NCBI RefSeq assembly: GCF_002874965.1
Contig: NZ_CP025624.1
Location: forward strand, 2,542,001-2,606,000
Direction of reading: 5' to 3'
DNA: 64,000 nt
From: Pseudomonas sp. NC02
Lineage (GTDB): Bacteria; Pseudomonadota; Gammaproteobacteria; Pseudomonadales; Pseudomonadaceae
This document shows positions 26,142 through 35,606 of the stretch, in pieces (position 1 is the first letter of the stretch; each line of letters begins with the position of its first letter). The translations under genes were made by a program, and so were the position numbers. A model generated the notes under the pieces. It saw only the letters and a program-made list of their open reading frames with translations, was not told the DNA's origin and did no database searches.

Positions 26142-26508
26142 TTTTTGACCGTGCCCGCTTTAGATTTTGATTTGGCTTTTGCTCTTCAACACTCAAGCCG
26201 GCCGGGAGGCCGCTGTGCTCTTGATCTGCTTTTGATCTTGATCTTAGGCGCCCCGTTAAACCACGCTGGCCGAACGCAGGCAGTACGGAGCGGGTAAACC
26301 GGCAGGACGCCGGTTTAGCCGCGACGGGGCAGGGACGCCCCGTCGCGGCGGCCCACGGTCCAAAGCCGGAGTGAGGGCACTCCGAGCCTAAGCGAGGAGC
26401 CGAGTGGTGGGGCAAGAGCGTTTTGCTTACTTTTGCGCTTTTCAAAAGTGAGCCGCTGTAAGAGCGGAACCATAAGCGGCCGTTACCGCAGCAACAGATA
26501 TGTCCACC
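26142..26508 (-). repeat. Long structured repeat, copy B (inverted)
   Basis: Read on the minus strand it matches copy A in layout and copy C closely in sequence. It has a perfect 13-bp stem GCCGCGACGGGGC/GCCCCGTCGCGGC, a TAAACCGGC/GCCGGTTTA stem, CCGCT/AGCGG, and CGGCC/GGCCG. The outer end reads GGACATATCTGTTGCTG. With copy A it makes an inverted repeat of about 840 bp in total. Confidence 0.75.
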
Positions 26509-26571
26509 ACACCCGCCACCACCGATCAAACACCCCTTGCGACCCCCCAATTTCTTTGCTAGCTTCTTACA

Positions 26572-26591
26572 AAATGTTAACGATAACATTT
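26572..26591. promoter_or_regulatory. LacI-family operator before the sugar ABC operon
   Basis: AAATGTTAACGATAACATTT: a 20-bp inverted repeat with a central CG and a single mismatched pair, 35 bp upstream of ATG 26627. This is the classic LacI/GalR operator form. The likely repressor is the LacI protein encoded at 33627-34631, at the far end of the cluster. Confidence 0.65.
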
Positions 26592-26626
26592 GCTCTAAAA
26601 ATAAAAACAAAACAGAGATCCCCACC

Positions 26627-27553
26627 ATGAAAATGCTTCCGAAAACCCTGTGTTTGTTGGCTCTGAGCATCAATCTTGGCACCGCTGGCCTGGCACTGGC
26701 CGACACCAAACCCGCCCCCATCCGCATCGGCGCGTCCTTCCAGGAAATCAACAACCCTTACTTCGTCACCATGAAAGGCGCCCTGCAGGAAGCCGGGGCG
26801 ACCATCGGTGCGCAGTTGATCATCACCGACGCCCGCCACGACGTGTCCAAACAGGTCAGCGACGTCGAAGACATGCTGCAAAAAGGCATCGACATCCTGC
26901 TGATCAACCCCACCGATTCCGTCGGCGTGCAATCAGCCGTCAAATCCGCCCACGCCGCCGGCGTAGTCGTGGTCGCCGTCGACGCCCAGGCCGAAGGCCC
27001 ACTGGACTCCTTCGTCGGCTCGAAGAACTTCGACGCCGGCTTCCAGGCCTGCGAATACCTGGCCAAGAACATCGGGGACAAGGGCAATATCGCCATCCTC
27101 GACGGCATCGCCGTGGTACCGATCCTGGAGCGCGTGCGCGGTTGCAAGGAGGCCGTGGCCAAGCACCCGGACATCAAGATCGTGAGCATCCAGAACGGCA
27201 AGCAGGAACGTGACCAGGCGCTGACCGTCACCGAAAACATGCTGCAGGCCCAGCCCACCCTCAAGGGCATTTTCAGCGTCAACGACAACGGTTCCCTCGG
27301 CGCACTCTCGGCCATCGAAGCCAGTGGCCTGGATGTCAAGCTGGTGAGCGTCGACGGCGCGCCGGAAGCGATCAAGGCCATCCAGAAACCCGGCAGCAAA
27401 TTCATCGCCACCTCCGCGCAATACCCCCGTGACCAGATCCGCCTCGCCCTGGGCATCGCCCTGGCCAAGAAGTGGGGCTCGCAAGTGCCGGCCACGATCC
27501 CGGTGGACATCACCCTGATCGACCAGGCCAAGGCCAAGGATTTCAGTTGGTAA
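26627..27553 (+). CDS. Sugar/polyol ABC transporter periplasmic binding protein (RbsB-like)
   Basis: 308 residues with a signal peptide (about 1-25, ending ALA) and a Peripla_BP_4 fold. Ligand-pocket motifs are recognisable: FQEINNPYF early, a VDAQAEG segment in the hinge region, and SVNDNGSLGAL in the C-terminal lobe. It binds a sugar or polyol in the periplasm and delivers it to the importer encoded next. ATG 26627 starts the signal peptide; upstream frames enter the operator. A GC-rich hairpin directly after the gene probably stabilises its message relative to the downstream genes. Confidence 0.85.
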   Translation: MKMLPKTLCLLALSINLGTAGLALADTKPAPIRIGASFQEINNPYFVTMKGALQEAGATIGAQLIITDARHDVSKQVSDVEDMLQKGIDILLINPTDSVGVQSAVKSAHAAGVVVVAVDAQAEGPLDSFVGSKNFDAGFQACEYLAKNIGDKGNIAILDGIAVVPILERVRGCKEAVAKHPDIKIVSIQNGKQERDQALTVTENMLQAQPTLKGIFSVNDNGSLGALSAIEASGLDVKLVSVDGAPEAIKAIQKPGSKFIATSAQYPRDQIRLALGIALAKKWGSQVPATIPVDITLIDQAKAKDFSW

Positions 27554-27562
27554 AACACCCAG

Positions 27563-27583
27563 GCCCCACGCCAGGCGTGGGGC
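27563..27583 (+). promoter_or_regulatory. Intercistronic hairpin after the binding-protein gene
   Basis: GCCCCACGCC and GGCGTGGGGC are perfectly complementary around a single central A. No T-run follows. It lies between the binding-protein and ATPase genes, the usual place for an mRNA-stabilising or partially terminating stem that keeps binding-protein levels high. Confidence 0.6.
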
Positions 27584-27616
27584 ACAGGTCATCCATCTGA
27601 ATGCGAGGTCGGCGGT

Positions 27617-29125
27617 ATGAGCAGTCTTCTGAAGCTGGAAAATATCTGTAAGCGCTACCCGGGGGTGCAAGCCCTCAAGGCGATCAACCTGGAAGTGCAG
27701 CGCGGCGAGATTCATGCCTTGCTCGGGGAAAACGGTGCAGGCAAATCGACCTTGATGAAGATCCTTGGCGGGGTCGAGCACCAGGACGAAGGGCAGATCC
27801 TGATCGACGGTGAGGCTCGGCAGTTCGCGACGTATCGTGATGCGATTGCCGCCGGCATCGGCATTGTGTTCCAGGAATTCAGCCTGATTCCCTACCTCAC
27901 GGCGGTGGAAAATATTTTCCTCGGCCATGAGCTGAGCAACCGTTTTGGCCTGTTGCGCAAGCGCGAAATGGTCGAGGCCAGCGAGGCGTTGTTCAAGCGC
28001 CTCGGTGTCAGTATTGACCTGCAATGCGCGGTCAGGCACCTGAGCGTGGCCGAGCAGCAATTCGTCGAGATCGCCAAGGCCCTGGCCCTGGACGCTCGGC
28101 TGCTGGTGCTCGACGAACCCACCGCCACCCTCACGCCGAGCGAAGCCGAGCTGCTGTTCGAAATCATGCGTGAACTCAAGCGCCAGGGTGTGGCGGTGAT
28201 TTTTATCTCCCACCACCTGGAGGAGATTTTCCAGGTCTGCGACCGCATCAGCGTGCTGCGCGACGGCGGCAATGTGGGCGTCACCGATGTGGCCGACAGC
28301 GATATCGACCGCTTGGTGGAAATGATGGTCGGGCGGCGCCTGGAGTGCAGTTTTCCGCCCAAGCCCACCGCCGCACGCGGGCCGCTGCTGCTGGAGGTCA
28401 AGGACATCCAGTTGGTGCGCAACGGCCCCCATAACCACTTTGAATTGCACAAGGGCGAGATTCTCGGCTTTGCCGGCCTGGTGGGTTCCGGGCGTACCGA
28501 ATTGGCGCTGGGCATGATGGGCGCGCTGCCGTCGGTGAGCAAAGACGTGTGGCTGCGGGGTGAACAAATCACCCTCGACGACCCGGCCCAGGCCTTGGCC
28601 CATGGCATCGGCCTGCTGCCGGAAAGCCGCAAGACCGAAGGGCTGATCACCGATTTCAGCATTCGCGAAAACATCTCCCTCAACAACCTGCCCAAATACC
28701 AGAACGCCAGCGGCCTGATCGACAAGGACAAGGAATGCGCCAGCGTTGAAGCGCTGATGCGCCAGCTGTCGATCAAGGCCCCCAGCGGCGAGAGCCGGGT
28801 GTTCAACCTCAGCGGCGGCAACCAGCAGAAAGTCGTGATTGCCCGCTGGATCAACCATCACTGCGACGTGCTGGTGTTCGACGAACCCACCCGTGGCATC
28901 GACGTCGGTGCCAAGGCACAGATCTACGCACTGATGCGCAGCCTCACCGAACAGGGCTACGCAATCATCATGATTTCCTCGGAACTGCCGGAAGTCATCG
29001 GCATGTGCGACCGCGTCGCGGTGTTCCACAAGGGCGCCATCGTCAAGGTACTGGAAGCGTCTGCCGTCAATCCTCAAGAGGTCATGCGCCATGCAACAGG
29101 GGGCTCAAGTGAATACGTCCATTAA
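27617..29125 (+). CDS. Sugar/polyol ABC transporter ATPase, two ABC domains (RbsA/MglA-like)
   Basis: 502 residues with two tandem nucleotide-binding domains, as usual for CUT2 importers. The first has Walker [10 protein letters not shown] (37-45), a degenerate signature [14 protein letters not shown] and Walker [10 protein letters not shown]. The second has a degenerate Walker A ([10 protein letters not shown]), signature LSGGNQQK and Walker [11 protein letters not shown]. This asymmetry, with one competent and one degenerate site, is normal in RbsA. It drives uptake of the ligand bound by the preceding protein. Its end overlaps the permease start by 35 bp. Confidence 0.9.
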   Translation: MSSLLKLENICKRYPGVQALKAINLEVQRGEIHALLGENGAGKSTLMKILGGVEHQDEGQILIDGEARQFATYRDAIAAGIGIVFQEFSLIPYLTAVENIFLGHELSNRFGLLRKREMVEASEALFKRLGVSIDLQCAVRHLSVAEQQFVEIAKALALDARLLVLDEPTATLTPSEAELLFEIMRELKRQGVAVIFISHHLEEIFQVCDRISVLRDGGNVGVTDVADSDIDRLVEMMVGRRLECSFPPKPTAARGPLLLEVKDIQLVRNGPHNHFELHKGEILGFAGLVGSGRTELALGMMGALPSVSKDVWLRGEQITLDDPAQALAHGIGLLPESRKTEGLITDFSIRENISLNNLPKYQNASGLIDKDKECASVEALMRQLSIKAPSGESRVFNLSGGNQQKVVIARWINHHCDVLVFDEPTRGIDVGAKAQIYALMRSLTEQGYAIIMISSELPEVIGMCDRVAVFHKGAIVKVLEASAVNPQEVMRHATGGSSEYVH

Positions 29126-30083
29126 TGCCGTGGGGCCTGGCCGGCTGCGCCTGAACCTGGCGCGGCTGATTCGCTCACCGGCGTTCTATCCCTTTGTCGG
29201 GCTGCTGGTGGTGACGTTGGTGATGATCTTCGCCAGCGATAACTTCCTGACGGCCAACAACCTGTCGAACATCGCGCGCCAGGTGTCGATCAACGCGATT
29301 ATCGCGGTGGGCATGACCTGCGTGATTCTCACCGGCGGCATCGATTTGTCGGTGGGGCCGGTGATGGCGTTGTCCGGCACCTTGACCGCCGGCTTGATGG
29401 TCGCAGGCTTGCCGCCGGGCCTGGCGATTGGCGCCGGGATGCTGGTCGGCGTGGCGTTCGGCATCGGCAATGGCCTGTTCGTCGCCTACCTGCACATGCC
29501 GCCGATCATCGTCACCCTGGCGACCATGGGCATCGCCCGCGGGTTCGGCCTGATGTACACCGACGGCTATCCGATTTCCGGTTTGCCGGAGTGGTTCGGC
29601 TTCTTTGGCCGCGAAAGCCTGTTCGGCATTTCGGTGCCGATCCTGATCATGTTGGTGACGTACCTGGCGGCCTATGTGCTGCTGCAACACACCCGCATCG
29701 GCCGCTATATCTACGCGATCGGCGGCAACGAGGAAGCGGTGCGCCTGTCCGGCGTGCGGGCGGCGCGCTTCAAATTGCTGGTGTATGGCATCAGCGGTTT
29801 GACCGCCGCGATTGCCGGGCTGGTGCTGACCTCACGCTTGATGAGCGGCCAGCCGAATGCCGGGGTGTCGTTTGAACTCGACGCGATTGCCGCGGTGGTC
29901 CTGGGCGGCGCCTCGATTGCCGGCGGGCGCGGGGTGATTGTCGGCACCTTGCTCGGCGCCATGCTGCTGGGGGTGTTGAACAACGGCTTGAACATGCTCG
30001 GGGTCTCGCCCTATGTCCAGAGCGTGATCAAGGGCGGGATCATTTTGCTGGCGATCTTTATCAGCCGTCAGCGCCACAAGTAA
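29091..30083 (+). CDS. Sugar/polyol ABC transporter permease (RbsC-like)
   Basis: 330 residues with about ten membrane helices and the CUT2 permease features: [16 protein letters not shown] in the first half and [19 protein letters not shown] near the C-terminus, the ATPase-contact region. It is the single permease that would act as a homodimer with the double-domain ATPase. ATG 29091 has AAGAGG about 9 nt upstream and overlaps the ATPase gene by 35 bp; a GTG at 29109 is an alternative. Confidence 0.9.
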   Translation: MQQGAQVNTSINAVGPGRLRLNLARLIRSPAFYPFVGLLVVTLVMIFASDNFLTANNLSNIARQVSINAIIAVGMTCVILTGGIDLSVGPVMALSGTLTAGLMVAGLPPGLAIGAGMLVGVAFGIGNGLFVAYLHMPPIIVTLATMGIARGFGLMYTDGYPISGLPEWFGFFGRESLFGISVPILIMLVTYLAAYVLLQHTRIGRYIYAIGGNEEAVRLSGVRAARFKLLVYGISGLTAAIAGLVLTSRLMSGQPNAGVSFELDAIAAVVLGGASIAGGRGVIVGTLLGAMLLGVLNNGLNMLGVSPYVQSVIKGGIILLAIFISRQRHK

Positions 30084-30152
30084 ACCGGTTATCTCCACGC
30101 GGCCATGGTGGCCGCGATGGGTTCTCTCATGCTCAAGAAAGGTCCGCACATC

Positions 30153-31232
30153 ATGGAAAAGCACAACCAAATGCAAGCCGTCGTCTGCCACGGCCCGAAA
30201 GACTACCGCCTGGAACGCATCAGCAAACCCCAGGCGCGGGTCAATGAACTGGTGATTCGCATCGCCGCCTGCGGCATCTGCGCCAGTGACTGCAAATGCC
30301 ACTCCGGCGCTGCGATGTTCTGGGGCGGCGACAACCCGTGGGTCAAGGCGCCGGTGGTGCCGGGGCATGAGTTCTTTGGCTACGTGGTGGAAGCGGGCGA
30401 GGGCGCCGAGGAGCACTTTGAGGTGGAGGTTGGCGACAAGGTGATCGCCGAGCAGATCGTGCCATGTGGCAAGTGCCGCTTCTGCAAGTCCGGCAAGTAC
30501 TGGATGTGCGAGGTGCACAACATCTTCGGCTTCCAGCGTGAAGTCGCCGAGGGTGGCATGGCCCAGTACATGCGTATTCCCAAGACTGCCATCGTGCACA
30601 AGATTCCGGAGTCGGTGTCCCTGGAAGATTCGGCGCTGATCGAGCCGATGTCCTGCGCGATTCACACCGTCAACCGCGGTGAGATCCAGCTGGATGACGT
30701 GCTGGTTATTGCTGGTGCCGGCACCCTGGGCCTGTGCATGGTGCAGGTGGCAGCGCTAAAAACGCCGAAGAAACTGGTGGTGATCGACATGGTCGACGAG
30801 CGCCTGGAACTGGCGAAGCAGTACGGTGCCGACGTGGTGATCAACCCGTCCCGGGATAACGCCCGGGAGATCATCAATAGCCTGACCGACAACTACGGCT
30901 GCGACGTGTACATCGAAACCACCGGCGTACCGGCGGGCGTTACCCAGGGCCTGGATCTGATTCGCAAGCTCGGGCGGTTTGTCGAGTTCAGCGTGTTTGG
31001 CGCCGAGACCAGCGCCGACTGGTCGATCATCGGCGACCGCAAGGAGCTGGACGTACGCGGTGCGCACCTGGGGCCGTATTGCTACCCGGTGGCCATCGAC
31101 TTGTTCGAGCGTGGCCTGGTGACGTCCAAGGGCATCGTGACCCATGACTTCGGGCTGGACAGCTGGGCCGAAGCGTTTGAGCTGGCCAACTCGACCAAGT
31201 CGATCAAGGTGCTGCTGAAGCCGGTGCTTTGA
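30153..31232 (+). CDS. Zinc-dependent polyol dehydrogenase (xylitol/erythritol/threitol type MDR)
   Basis: 359 residues of the medium-chain dehydrogenase family. The catalytic zinc ligands are C40 (AACGICASD) and GHE (71-73). The structural zinc site is complete with C105, C108, C111 and C119 (PCGKCRFC, then WMC). The Rossmann motif GAGTLGLCMVQ is in the second half. Relatives oxidise tetritols or pentitols such as erythritol, L-threitol or xylitol with NAD. With the downstream FGGY kinase and an L-xylulose-reductase-like SDR, xylitol to D-xylulose is attractive, but tetritols cannot be excluded. ATG 30153 follows AAAGG; upstream in-frame starts are less well placed. Confidence 0.75.
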   Translation: MEKHNQMQAVVCHGPKDYRLERISKPQARVNELVIRIAACGICASDCKCHSGAAMFWGGDNPWVKAPVVPGHEFFGYVVEAGEGAEEHFEVEVGDKVIAEQIVPCGKCRFCKSGKYWMCEVHNIFGFQREVAEGGMAQYMRIPKTAIVHKIPESVSLEDSALIEPMSCAIHTVNRGEIQLDDVLVIAGAGTLGLCMVQVAALKTPKKLVVIDMVDERLELAKQYGADVVINPSRDNAREIINSLTDNYGCDVYIETTGVPAGVTQGLDLIRKLGRFVEFSVFGAETSADWSIIGDRKELDVRGAHLGPYCYPVAIDLFERGLVTSKGIVTHDFGLDSWAEAFELANSTKSIKVLLKPVL

Positions 31233-31233
31233 C

Positions 31234-32766
31234 ATGAACTACGTAATGGGTGTGGACATCGGCACGCAAAGCACCAAGGCGCTGCTGGTGGATGCGGACG
31301 GCCTGATCATCGCCCAGCACAGCCAGGGGTATCGCGTGGATACCCCGAAAGTACGCTGGGCCGAGCAGTGGCCGCAGGTCTGGCTGGATGCGGTGGAGGC
31401 CTGCGTCGCCCAGTGCATGGCGAAGGCCGGCGTGGCGAAAGAGCAGGTCAAGGCGCTGTGCATCAGCAGCCTGTACGGCGGCTCGGGGATTGCCGTGGAC
31501 GCGCAGATCACGCCGCTGCACCCATGCCTGATCTGGATGGACCGGCGCGCGGGCGAGCAGGTGGAGTGGGTGCGCGAGCATGTGGACCTGGAGCGGCTGT
31601 TCACGATCACCGGCAACTCGGTGGACAGCTACTACGGTTTCACCAAGATGCTCTGGCTCAAGCAGCACCAGCCGCAGGTGTGGGCCAACACCCGCTACCT
31701 GCTGCCGCCCAACAGCTACATCAACTGGTGCCTGACCGGGGAGTTGGCGGTGGACCACAGCAGCGCCGGCAATATCGGTGGCGTCTACGATGTGGCCCGG
31801 CGCGGCTGGTCGGCCGAGATGCTGGCGGCGCTTGGGATTCCGTTGGCGATGATGCCGGAGCGCTTGCTGTATTCCGGTGAAGTGGTCGGCGGGTTGCTCG
31901 AGGAATGGGCACAGCGATTGGGCTTGCAGGCGGGCACGCCGATTTTGGCCGGGGGGGTGGACGCGGCCATGGCCACATTGGCGGCCGGAGTGACGCGGCC
32001 GGGCAATCACGTGGCGATGATCGGCACCAGCATGTGCTGGGGTTATCTCAATCAGCAGGTGGATGCGCGCCATGGCCTGGTGAGCATGCCCCACGTCTAT
32101 AACGGCCATCAGGACCTGTACATCTTCGGTGGTGCGATCACCGCCGGGGCGTCGGTGAGCTGGTTTCGCGAACAGTTCTGCCAGGCAGAGGAGCAGCAGG
32201 CGAAAGAGACTGGCCAGGACAGTTTGTGGCTGCTGGAGCAGAGCGCCGCGAAGATCCCGGCGGGCAGCGAAGGGCTGTTGTTCCTGCCGTATCTCATGGG
32301 CGAACGCAGCCCGGTGTGGGATGACCGCGCCAGCGGCAGCTTTGTCGGGCTGAACCTGTATCACAGCCGGATCCACCTGTACCGCGCGGTGCTCGAAGGG
32401 GTGAGTTTTGCCCTGCGGCACAATATCGAAGCGGGCACCCGTGGGGCGCATTCCCTTGATCCACGGCTGATTGTGGTGGGTGGGGCGAGCCATTCGGATT
32501 TGTGGATGCAGATTATTGCGGACATCACCCACTTCCCGGTCTACACCATTGTGCAAGAGGTGGAGGCGGCCTTGGGCGCGGCGTTGTTGGCGGCCCATGC
32601 GGTGGGGTTGGTGGATGACCGGCAGATGGAGAAAGGTTGGGTGCAGTTGGAGCTGCGGGCGGAGCCGGAGGCGGGGAATGTCGGGGTGTATGACCGGGCG
32701 TTTGCCAGCTATCTGGAGCTGTATCCGGCCTTGAAACCGGTGATGCACAGCTTGCAATTGAATTAA
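31234..32766 (+). CDS. FGGY-family carbohydrate kinase (xylulokinase-like)
   Basis: 510 residues with both actin-like FGGY halves. The N-terminal phosphate-binding loop is VDIGTQSTKALLV (about 6-18). The family signature region around ERSPVWDDRASG and FVGLNLYH is present, as is VVGGASHSDLWMQI of the C-terminal domain near residue 415. It should phosphorylate the ketose produced by the preceding dehydrogenase, D-xylulose or a tetrulose. ATG 31234 lies one base after the dehydrogenase stop codon, so the two are translationally coupled. A REP pair follows. Confidence 0.8.
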   Translation: MNYVMGVDIGTQSTKALLVDADGLIIAQHSQGYRVDTPKVRWAEQWPQVWLDAVEACVAQCMAKAGVAKEQVKALCISSLYGGSGIAVDAQITPLHPCLIWMDRRAGEQVEWVREHVDLERLFTITGNSVDSYYGFTKMLWLKQHQPQVWANTRYLLPPNSYINWCLTGELAVDHSSAGNIGGVYDVARRGWSAEMLAALGIPLAMMPERLLYSGEVVGGLLEEWAQRLGLQAGTPILAGGVDAAMATLAAGVTRPGNHVAMIGTSMCWGYLNQQVDARHGLVSMPHVYNGHQDLYIFGGAITAGASVSWFREQFCQAEEQQAKETGQDSLWLLEQSAAKIPAGSEGLLFLPYLMGERSPVWDDRASGSFVGLNLYHSRIHLYRAVLEGVSFALRHNIEAGTRGAHSLDPRLIVVGGASHSDLWMQIIADITHFPVYTIVQEVEAALGAALLAAHAVGLVDDRQMEKGWVQLELRAEPEAGNVGVYDRAFASYLELYPALKPVMHSLQLN

Positions 32767-32782
32767 GCGAACACTGATCCAA

Positions 32783-32873
32783 ATGTGGGAGCGGGCTTGC
32801 TCGCGAATACGGTGTATCAGTGCCGGATTTATTGCCTGACCCACCGCATTCGCGAGCAAGCCCGCTCCCACAT
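32783..32873. repeat. REP pair (REPIN 3)
   Basis: ATGTGGGAGCGGGCTTGCTC and its inverse, 91 bp end to end, between the kinase gene and the SDR gene. It may weaken co-transcription of the SDR with the operon. Confidence 0.9.
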
Positions 32874-32904
32874 GGGATCTCCATCGTTTTAGAGATCGTG
32901 AACC

Positions 32905-33630
32905 ATGAACGCTATTTTTGACTTCACCAAGCAGCGCATTCTCGTCACCGGCGCCAGCAGCGGCATCGGCCGGGAAATTGCCCTCCAACTGATCGCCAGC
33001 GGCGCCCAGGTGTTTGCCCTGGGCCGCGACGCTCAGGCCCTGGCCCAGCTCGGTTGCGAAACCCTGTGCCTGGACATCGCCAACAGCGACGCCCTGGACC
33101 TGGCCCTGCAAGGCCTGCCGCCGATGCATGGACTGGTCAACTGCGCCGGCATTTCCCGCCTGGAACCCGCCGCGGCCATCAGCGCCGAAGCCTTCGACCA
33201 GGTGATGAACGTCAACGCCCGCGCCGCGGCCCAGGTCGCCAGCCGTATCGCTGCGGCGATGATTGAAGCGAAGATCCCCGGCAGCATCGTCAACGTCTCA
33301 AGCCAGGCCTCACTCGTAGCGCTGGACGATCACCTCGGCTACTGCGCCTCAAAGGCCGCACTGGACGCCATCACCCGCGTGCAATGCGCCGAATGGGGCC
33401 GCTTTGGAATTCGCGTCAACAGCGTCAACCCCACCGTCACCCTCACGCCCATGGCACAGATGGCCTGGTCGGCGCCCGCCAAACGTGATCCGGCATTGGC
33501 GGCGATTCCCCTGGGGCGATTTGCCGAAACGGCGGAAGTGGCCCTGCCGGTGTTGTTCCTGCTGAGCGATGCCGCCAGCATGATCAGCGGCGTCAGCCTG
33601 CCGATCGACGGCGGCTACACCAGCCGCTAG
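32905..33630 (+). CDS. L-xylulose reductase (DCXR)-like SDR
   Basis: 241 residues of the classical short-chain dehydrogenase fold. The cofactor motif is TGASSGIG (15-22), and catalytic residues are S132/S133 in NVSSQ and Y146/K150 in YCASK. The C-terminal region (RVNSVNPTV, then IPLGRFAE and GGYTS) follows mammalian L-xylulose reductase closely. DCXR interconverts L-xylulose and xylitol with NADPH. That would extend the cluster to L-xylulose or L-arabinitol use. The R in position 23 and the R41 after the second strand (ALGRD) favour NADP. Its stop codon overlaps the convergent LacI stop (CTAG). Confidence 0.75.
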   Translation: MNAIFDFTKQRILVTGASSGIGREIALQLIASGAQVFALGRDAQALAQLGCETLCLDIANSDALDLALQGLPPMHGLVNCAGISRLEPAAAISAEAFDQVMNVNARAAAQVASRIAAAMIEAKIPGSIVNVSSQASLVALDDHLGYCASKAALDAITRVQCAEWGRFGIRVNSVNPTVTLTPMAQMAWSAPAKRDPALAAIPLGRFAETAEVALPVLFLLSDAASMISGVSLPIDGGYTSR

Positions 33631-34631
33631 CCGTTCTCCAGCTTGCCGGCGATCACCACCTTGTCCCGCGGTTTGTGCGGGTCTTCGAGACGATCCAGCA
33701 GCAGCCGCACCGCGCTGCTGCCGGCCAGTGACGCGTCGTGGGCCACGCAGGCAATCGGCACGCCGAAGATATCGGCGAAGGGCAGGCGGTCGATGCCGCA
33801 GATGGTCAGGCTGTCGTGGGGGATGTTGTGCATGCGCAGCGCACGCAGCGCGCCGAGGGTGATCAACTGGTTGAAGCCCATGATCGCGTCCGGCGCCGAG
33901 TGCTCGGCCAGGTAGTCGAGGGTGTGCAGGTAGGAGGGCATCAGCGTGTAGTCACCGGCACACACTTCAACGTGCACCTGAGGGTGCTCGGCAAGGACTT
34001 CTTTCAGGCCCTTGAGGCGTTCCATGGTGATGCGCGAATGCTCGGGCCCGGTCAGCACCAGCAGGCGCTTGAGGTTCGGGGTTTGCCGCACCAGGTACTG
34101 CGCCGCCTCGATGCCGCTGTGATAGTTGTCCAGCACCACGCGGCTGAAGGGGCTGTCGTGGATCGTGCGATCGAGCAGCACCACCGGCGTCTTGCCGTTA
34201 CCCAGGCGCTCCAGATAGTCCGGCTGGTAGCTGGGCTCGTCGGAGACCGGCGACAGGATGATCCCCGCCACGCGGTAGCCCAGCAGCGTGTCGACTGCCT
34301 TGCTTTCCAGTTCTTCCAGTTCGTCGGTGTCCACCAGCATGATGGTGTAGCCGTGCTTTTTCGCCTCGCGGGAAATCGCCTTGATCATCTCGCTGTAGAA
34401 GGGGTTGTCGACCGAAGCGGTGATCACGCCGATGATCAGGCTTTCACTGCGCTTGAGCCCGCGGGCAAAGGCGTTGGGCACATAGTCCAGCTCCCGCGCC
34501 ACTTCGAGAATCCGCGCCAGGGTGGCGGGCTTGACCAGGTCGGGTTTGCTCAGCGCCCGGGACACCGTGATGGTGGTCATGTTGACCCGTTTGGCGATGT
34601 CGCTGATGGTGACGGACTTTTTCTTGTTCAT
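33627..34631 (-). CDS. LacI-family transcriptional repressor of the polyol cluster
   Basis: 334 residues. The N-terminal LacI HTH spans VTISDIAKRVNMTTITVSR (6-24) and is followed by a hinge helix and a periplasmic-binding-like effector domain (about 65-330). Its position at the end of the polyol cluster, convergent to it, and the LacI-type operator at 26572-26591 suggest it represses the ABC importer until a sugar or sugar phosphate binds. I prefer ATG 34631; a TTG at 34658 adds nine residues with no family similarity. No clear ribosome-binding site is seen for either. Confidence 0.85.
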   Translation of the reverse strand: MNKKKSVTISDIAKRVNMTTITVSRALSKPDLVKPATLARILEVARELDYVPNAFARGLKRSESLIIGVITASVDNPFYSEMIKAISREAKKHGYTIMLVDTDELEELESKAVDTLLGYRVAGIILSPVSDEPSYQPDYLERLGNGKTPVVLLDRTIHDSPFSRVVLDNYHSGIEAAQYLVRQTPNLKRLLVLTGPEHSRITMERLKGLKEVLAEHPQVHVEVCAGDYTLMPSYLHTLDYLAEHSAPDAIMGFNQLITLGALRALRMHNIPHDSLTICGIDRLPFADIFGVPIACVAHDASLAGSSAVRLLLDRLEDPHKPRDKVVIAGKLENG

Positions 34632-34682
34632 CGGCAGGGGGGAACCAGGAGAAAACAACCTGAGGCTACCATGGGCACGGCT

Positions 34683-35546
34683 TCAAATCACCGGATCCCA
34701 GCGCTGAGACCAATCCTTTTCCGCCTCCACCACCGCCCGCAGCAAGGCCAGTGCCTGCTGCAAAACCGCCGAGTCGCGCTCGCGGGAATACACCAGGTAC
34801 GTCGGGAAGCTGAACTCCGGCGCCTTGGGCACCCGTTCCATCACACCGCTGTCGAGGTAGCTCTGTACGACCCGCGTGCGGAAATACCCGGCACCGCCGT
34901 TTTCCAGGATGTACTGCAACGCCAGTGGCCCCAGATTGAAACTCAGGGCTGCGCGGGCCTTGTCCGGCAGTGCGGCGTCGTGCTGCTGGCGAAAGCCCTG
35001 GCCCCAGTCGATATACACGTAGGGCTCGGGCCGGGCGGCCAGTTGCACCAGGATCAGTTTTTCTTCCAGCACCTGCTCCACCTGCAACCCCGGCCAGTAT
35101 TGCGGCTGGAACACCAGCGCGGCGTCCAGCACCCCCAGTTCCAGCTGGCGCAACAAGTACTCGCCTTCGCGAATCTCGGTGCGCAGGGCATGGCCGGGAA
35201 TGTGTTCCCGCAAGGCCTGGGCCCAGCCGAGCATCAGCGGGTTGCACAGGCTGACTTCGCCACCGATGTGCAGCACGTTGCGGTAGCCATCGGGTAATGG
35301 CAGGTCGCGGCGTGCGGCTTCCCAGGTCTGGACAAGCTGGTTGGCGTAGACCACGAACGCCTCGCCGTCCGGGGTAAGGCGGGCACCGGCGCGGTTGCGC
35401 ACGAACAGGGTACTGTTGAGCTGGCTTTCGAGGTTTTTGACCCGGGCGGTGATTGCCGTCTGGGTGACGTGCAGTTTCTCGGCCGCCGCGGCGAGGCTGC
35501 CGCAGCGGGTGATTTCGAGGAAGGTGCGTGCCAGTTCGATGTCCAT
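34683..35546 (-). CDS. LysR-family transcriptional regulator
   Basis: 287 residues. The N-terminal HTH (about 3-60) has the LysR pattern RTFLEITRCGSLAAAAEKL, VTQTAITARV and a recognition region ending LESQL. The LysR substrate domain follows. The HTH closely resembles regulators of the HdfR/YifA type. ATG 35546 is preceded by AAGGGGG. The target is unclear: it lies between the LacI gene and the amidase operon, all on the minus strand, with a REP pair separating it from the amidase. Confidence 0.85.
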   Translation of the reverse strand: MDIELARTFLEITRCGSLAAAAEKLHVTQTAITARVKNLESQLNSTLFVRNRAGARLTPDGEAFVVYANQLVQTWEAARRDLPLPDGYRNVLHIGGEVSLCNPLMLGWAQALREHIPGHALRTEIREGEYLLRQLELGVLDAALVFQPQYWPGLQVEQVLEEKLILVQLAARPEPYVYIDWGQGFRQQHDAALPDKARAALSFNLGPLALQYILENGGAGYFRTRVVQSYLDSGVMERVPKAPEFSFPTYLVYSRERDSAVLQQALALLRAVVEAEKDWSQRWDPVI

Positions 35547-35606
35547 GAAACCCCCTTGGATGATAGGAGGCATTGTAGGGGCTGATGATTGGAATACGGA
35601 CAAAAA

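Larger units (their letters stand above)
25664..26626. other. Long intergenic region: inverted pair of structured repeats around a REP pair, then the sugar-operon promoter
   Basis: 963 bp without a credible gene. In order: structured repeat copy A (plus orientation), REP pair 2, structured repeat copy B (minus orientation), then about 115 bp of AT-rich promoter DNA with a LacI-type operator in front of the ABC importer. Reading frames in both directions through the repeats (for example 25744-26073 and 26089-26754) are explained by the repeat and not called. Confidence 0.7.

Noticed and set aside
26089..26754. Minus-strand frame through structured repeat B with a similar translation in copy C (43895-44278)
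   Set aside because: The similarity follows from the repeat itself. In copy A the corresponding frame (25744-26073) matches only at both ends and is shifted in the middle, there is no ribosome-binding site, and the stems show compensatory rather than codon-type changes.
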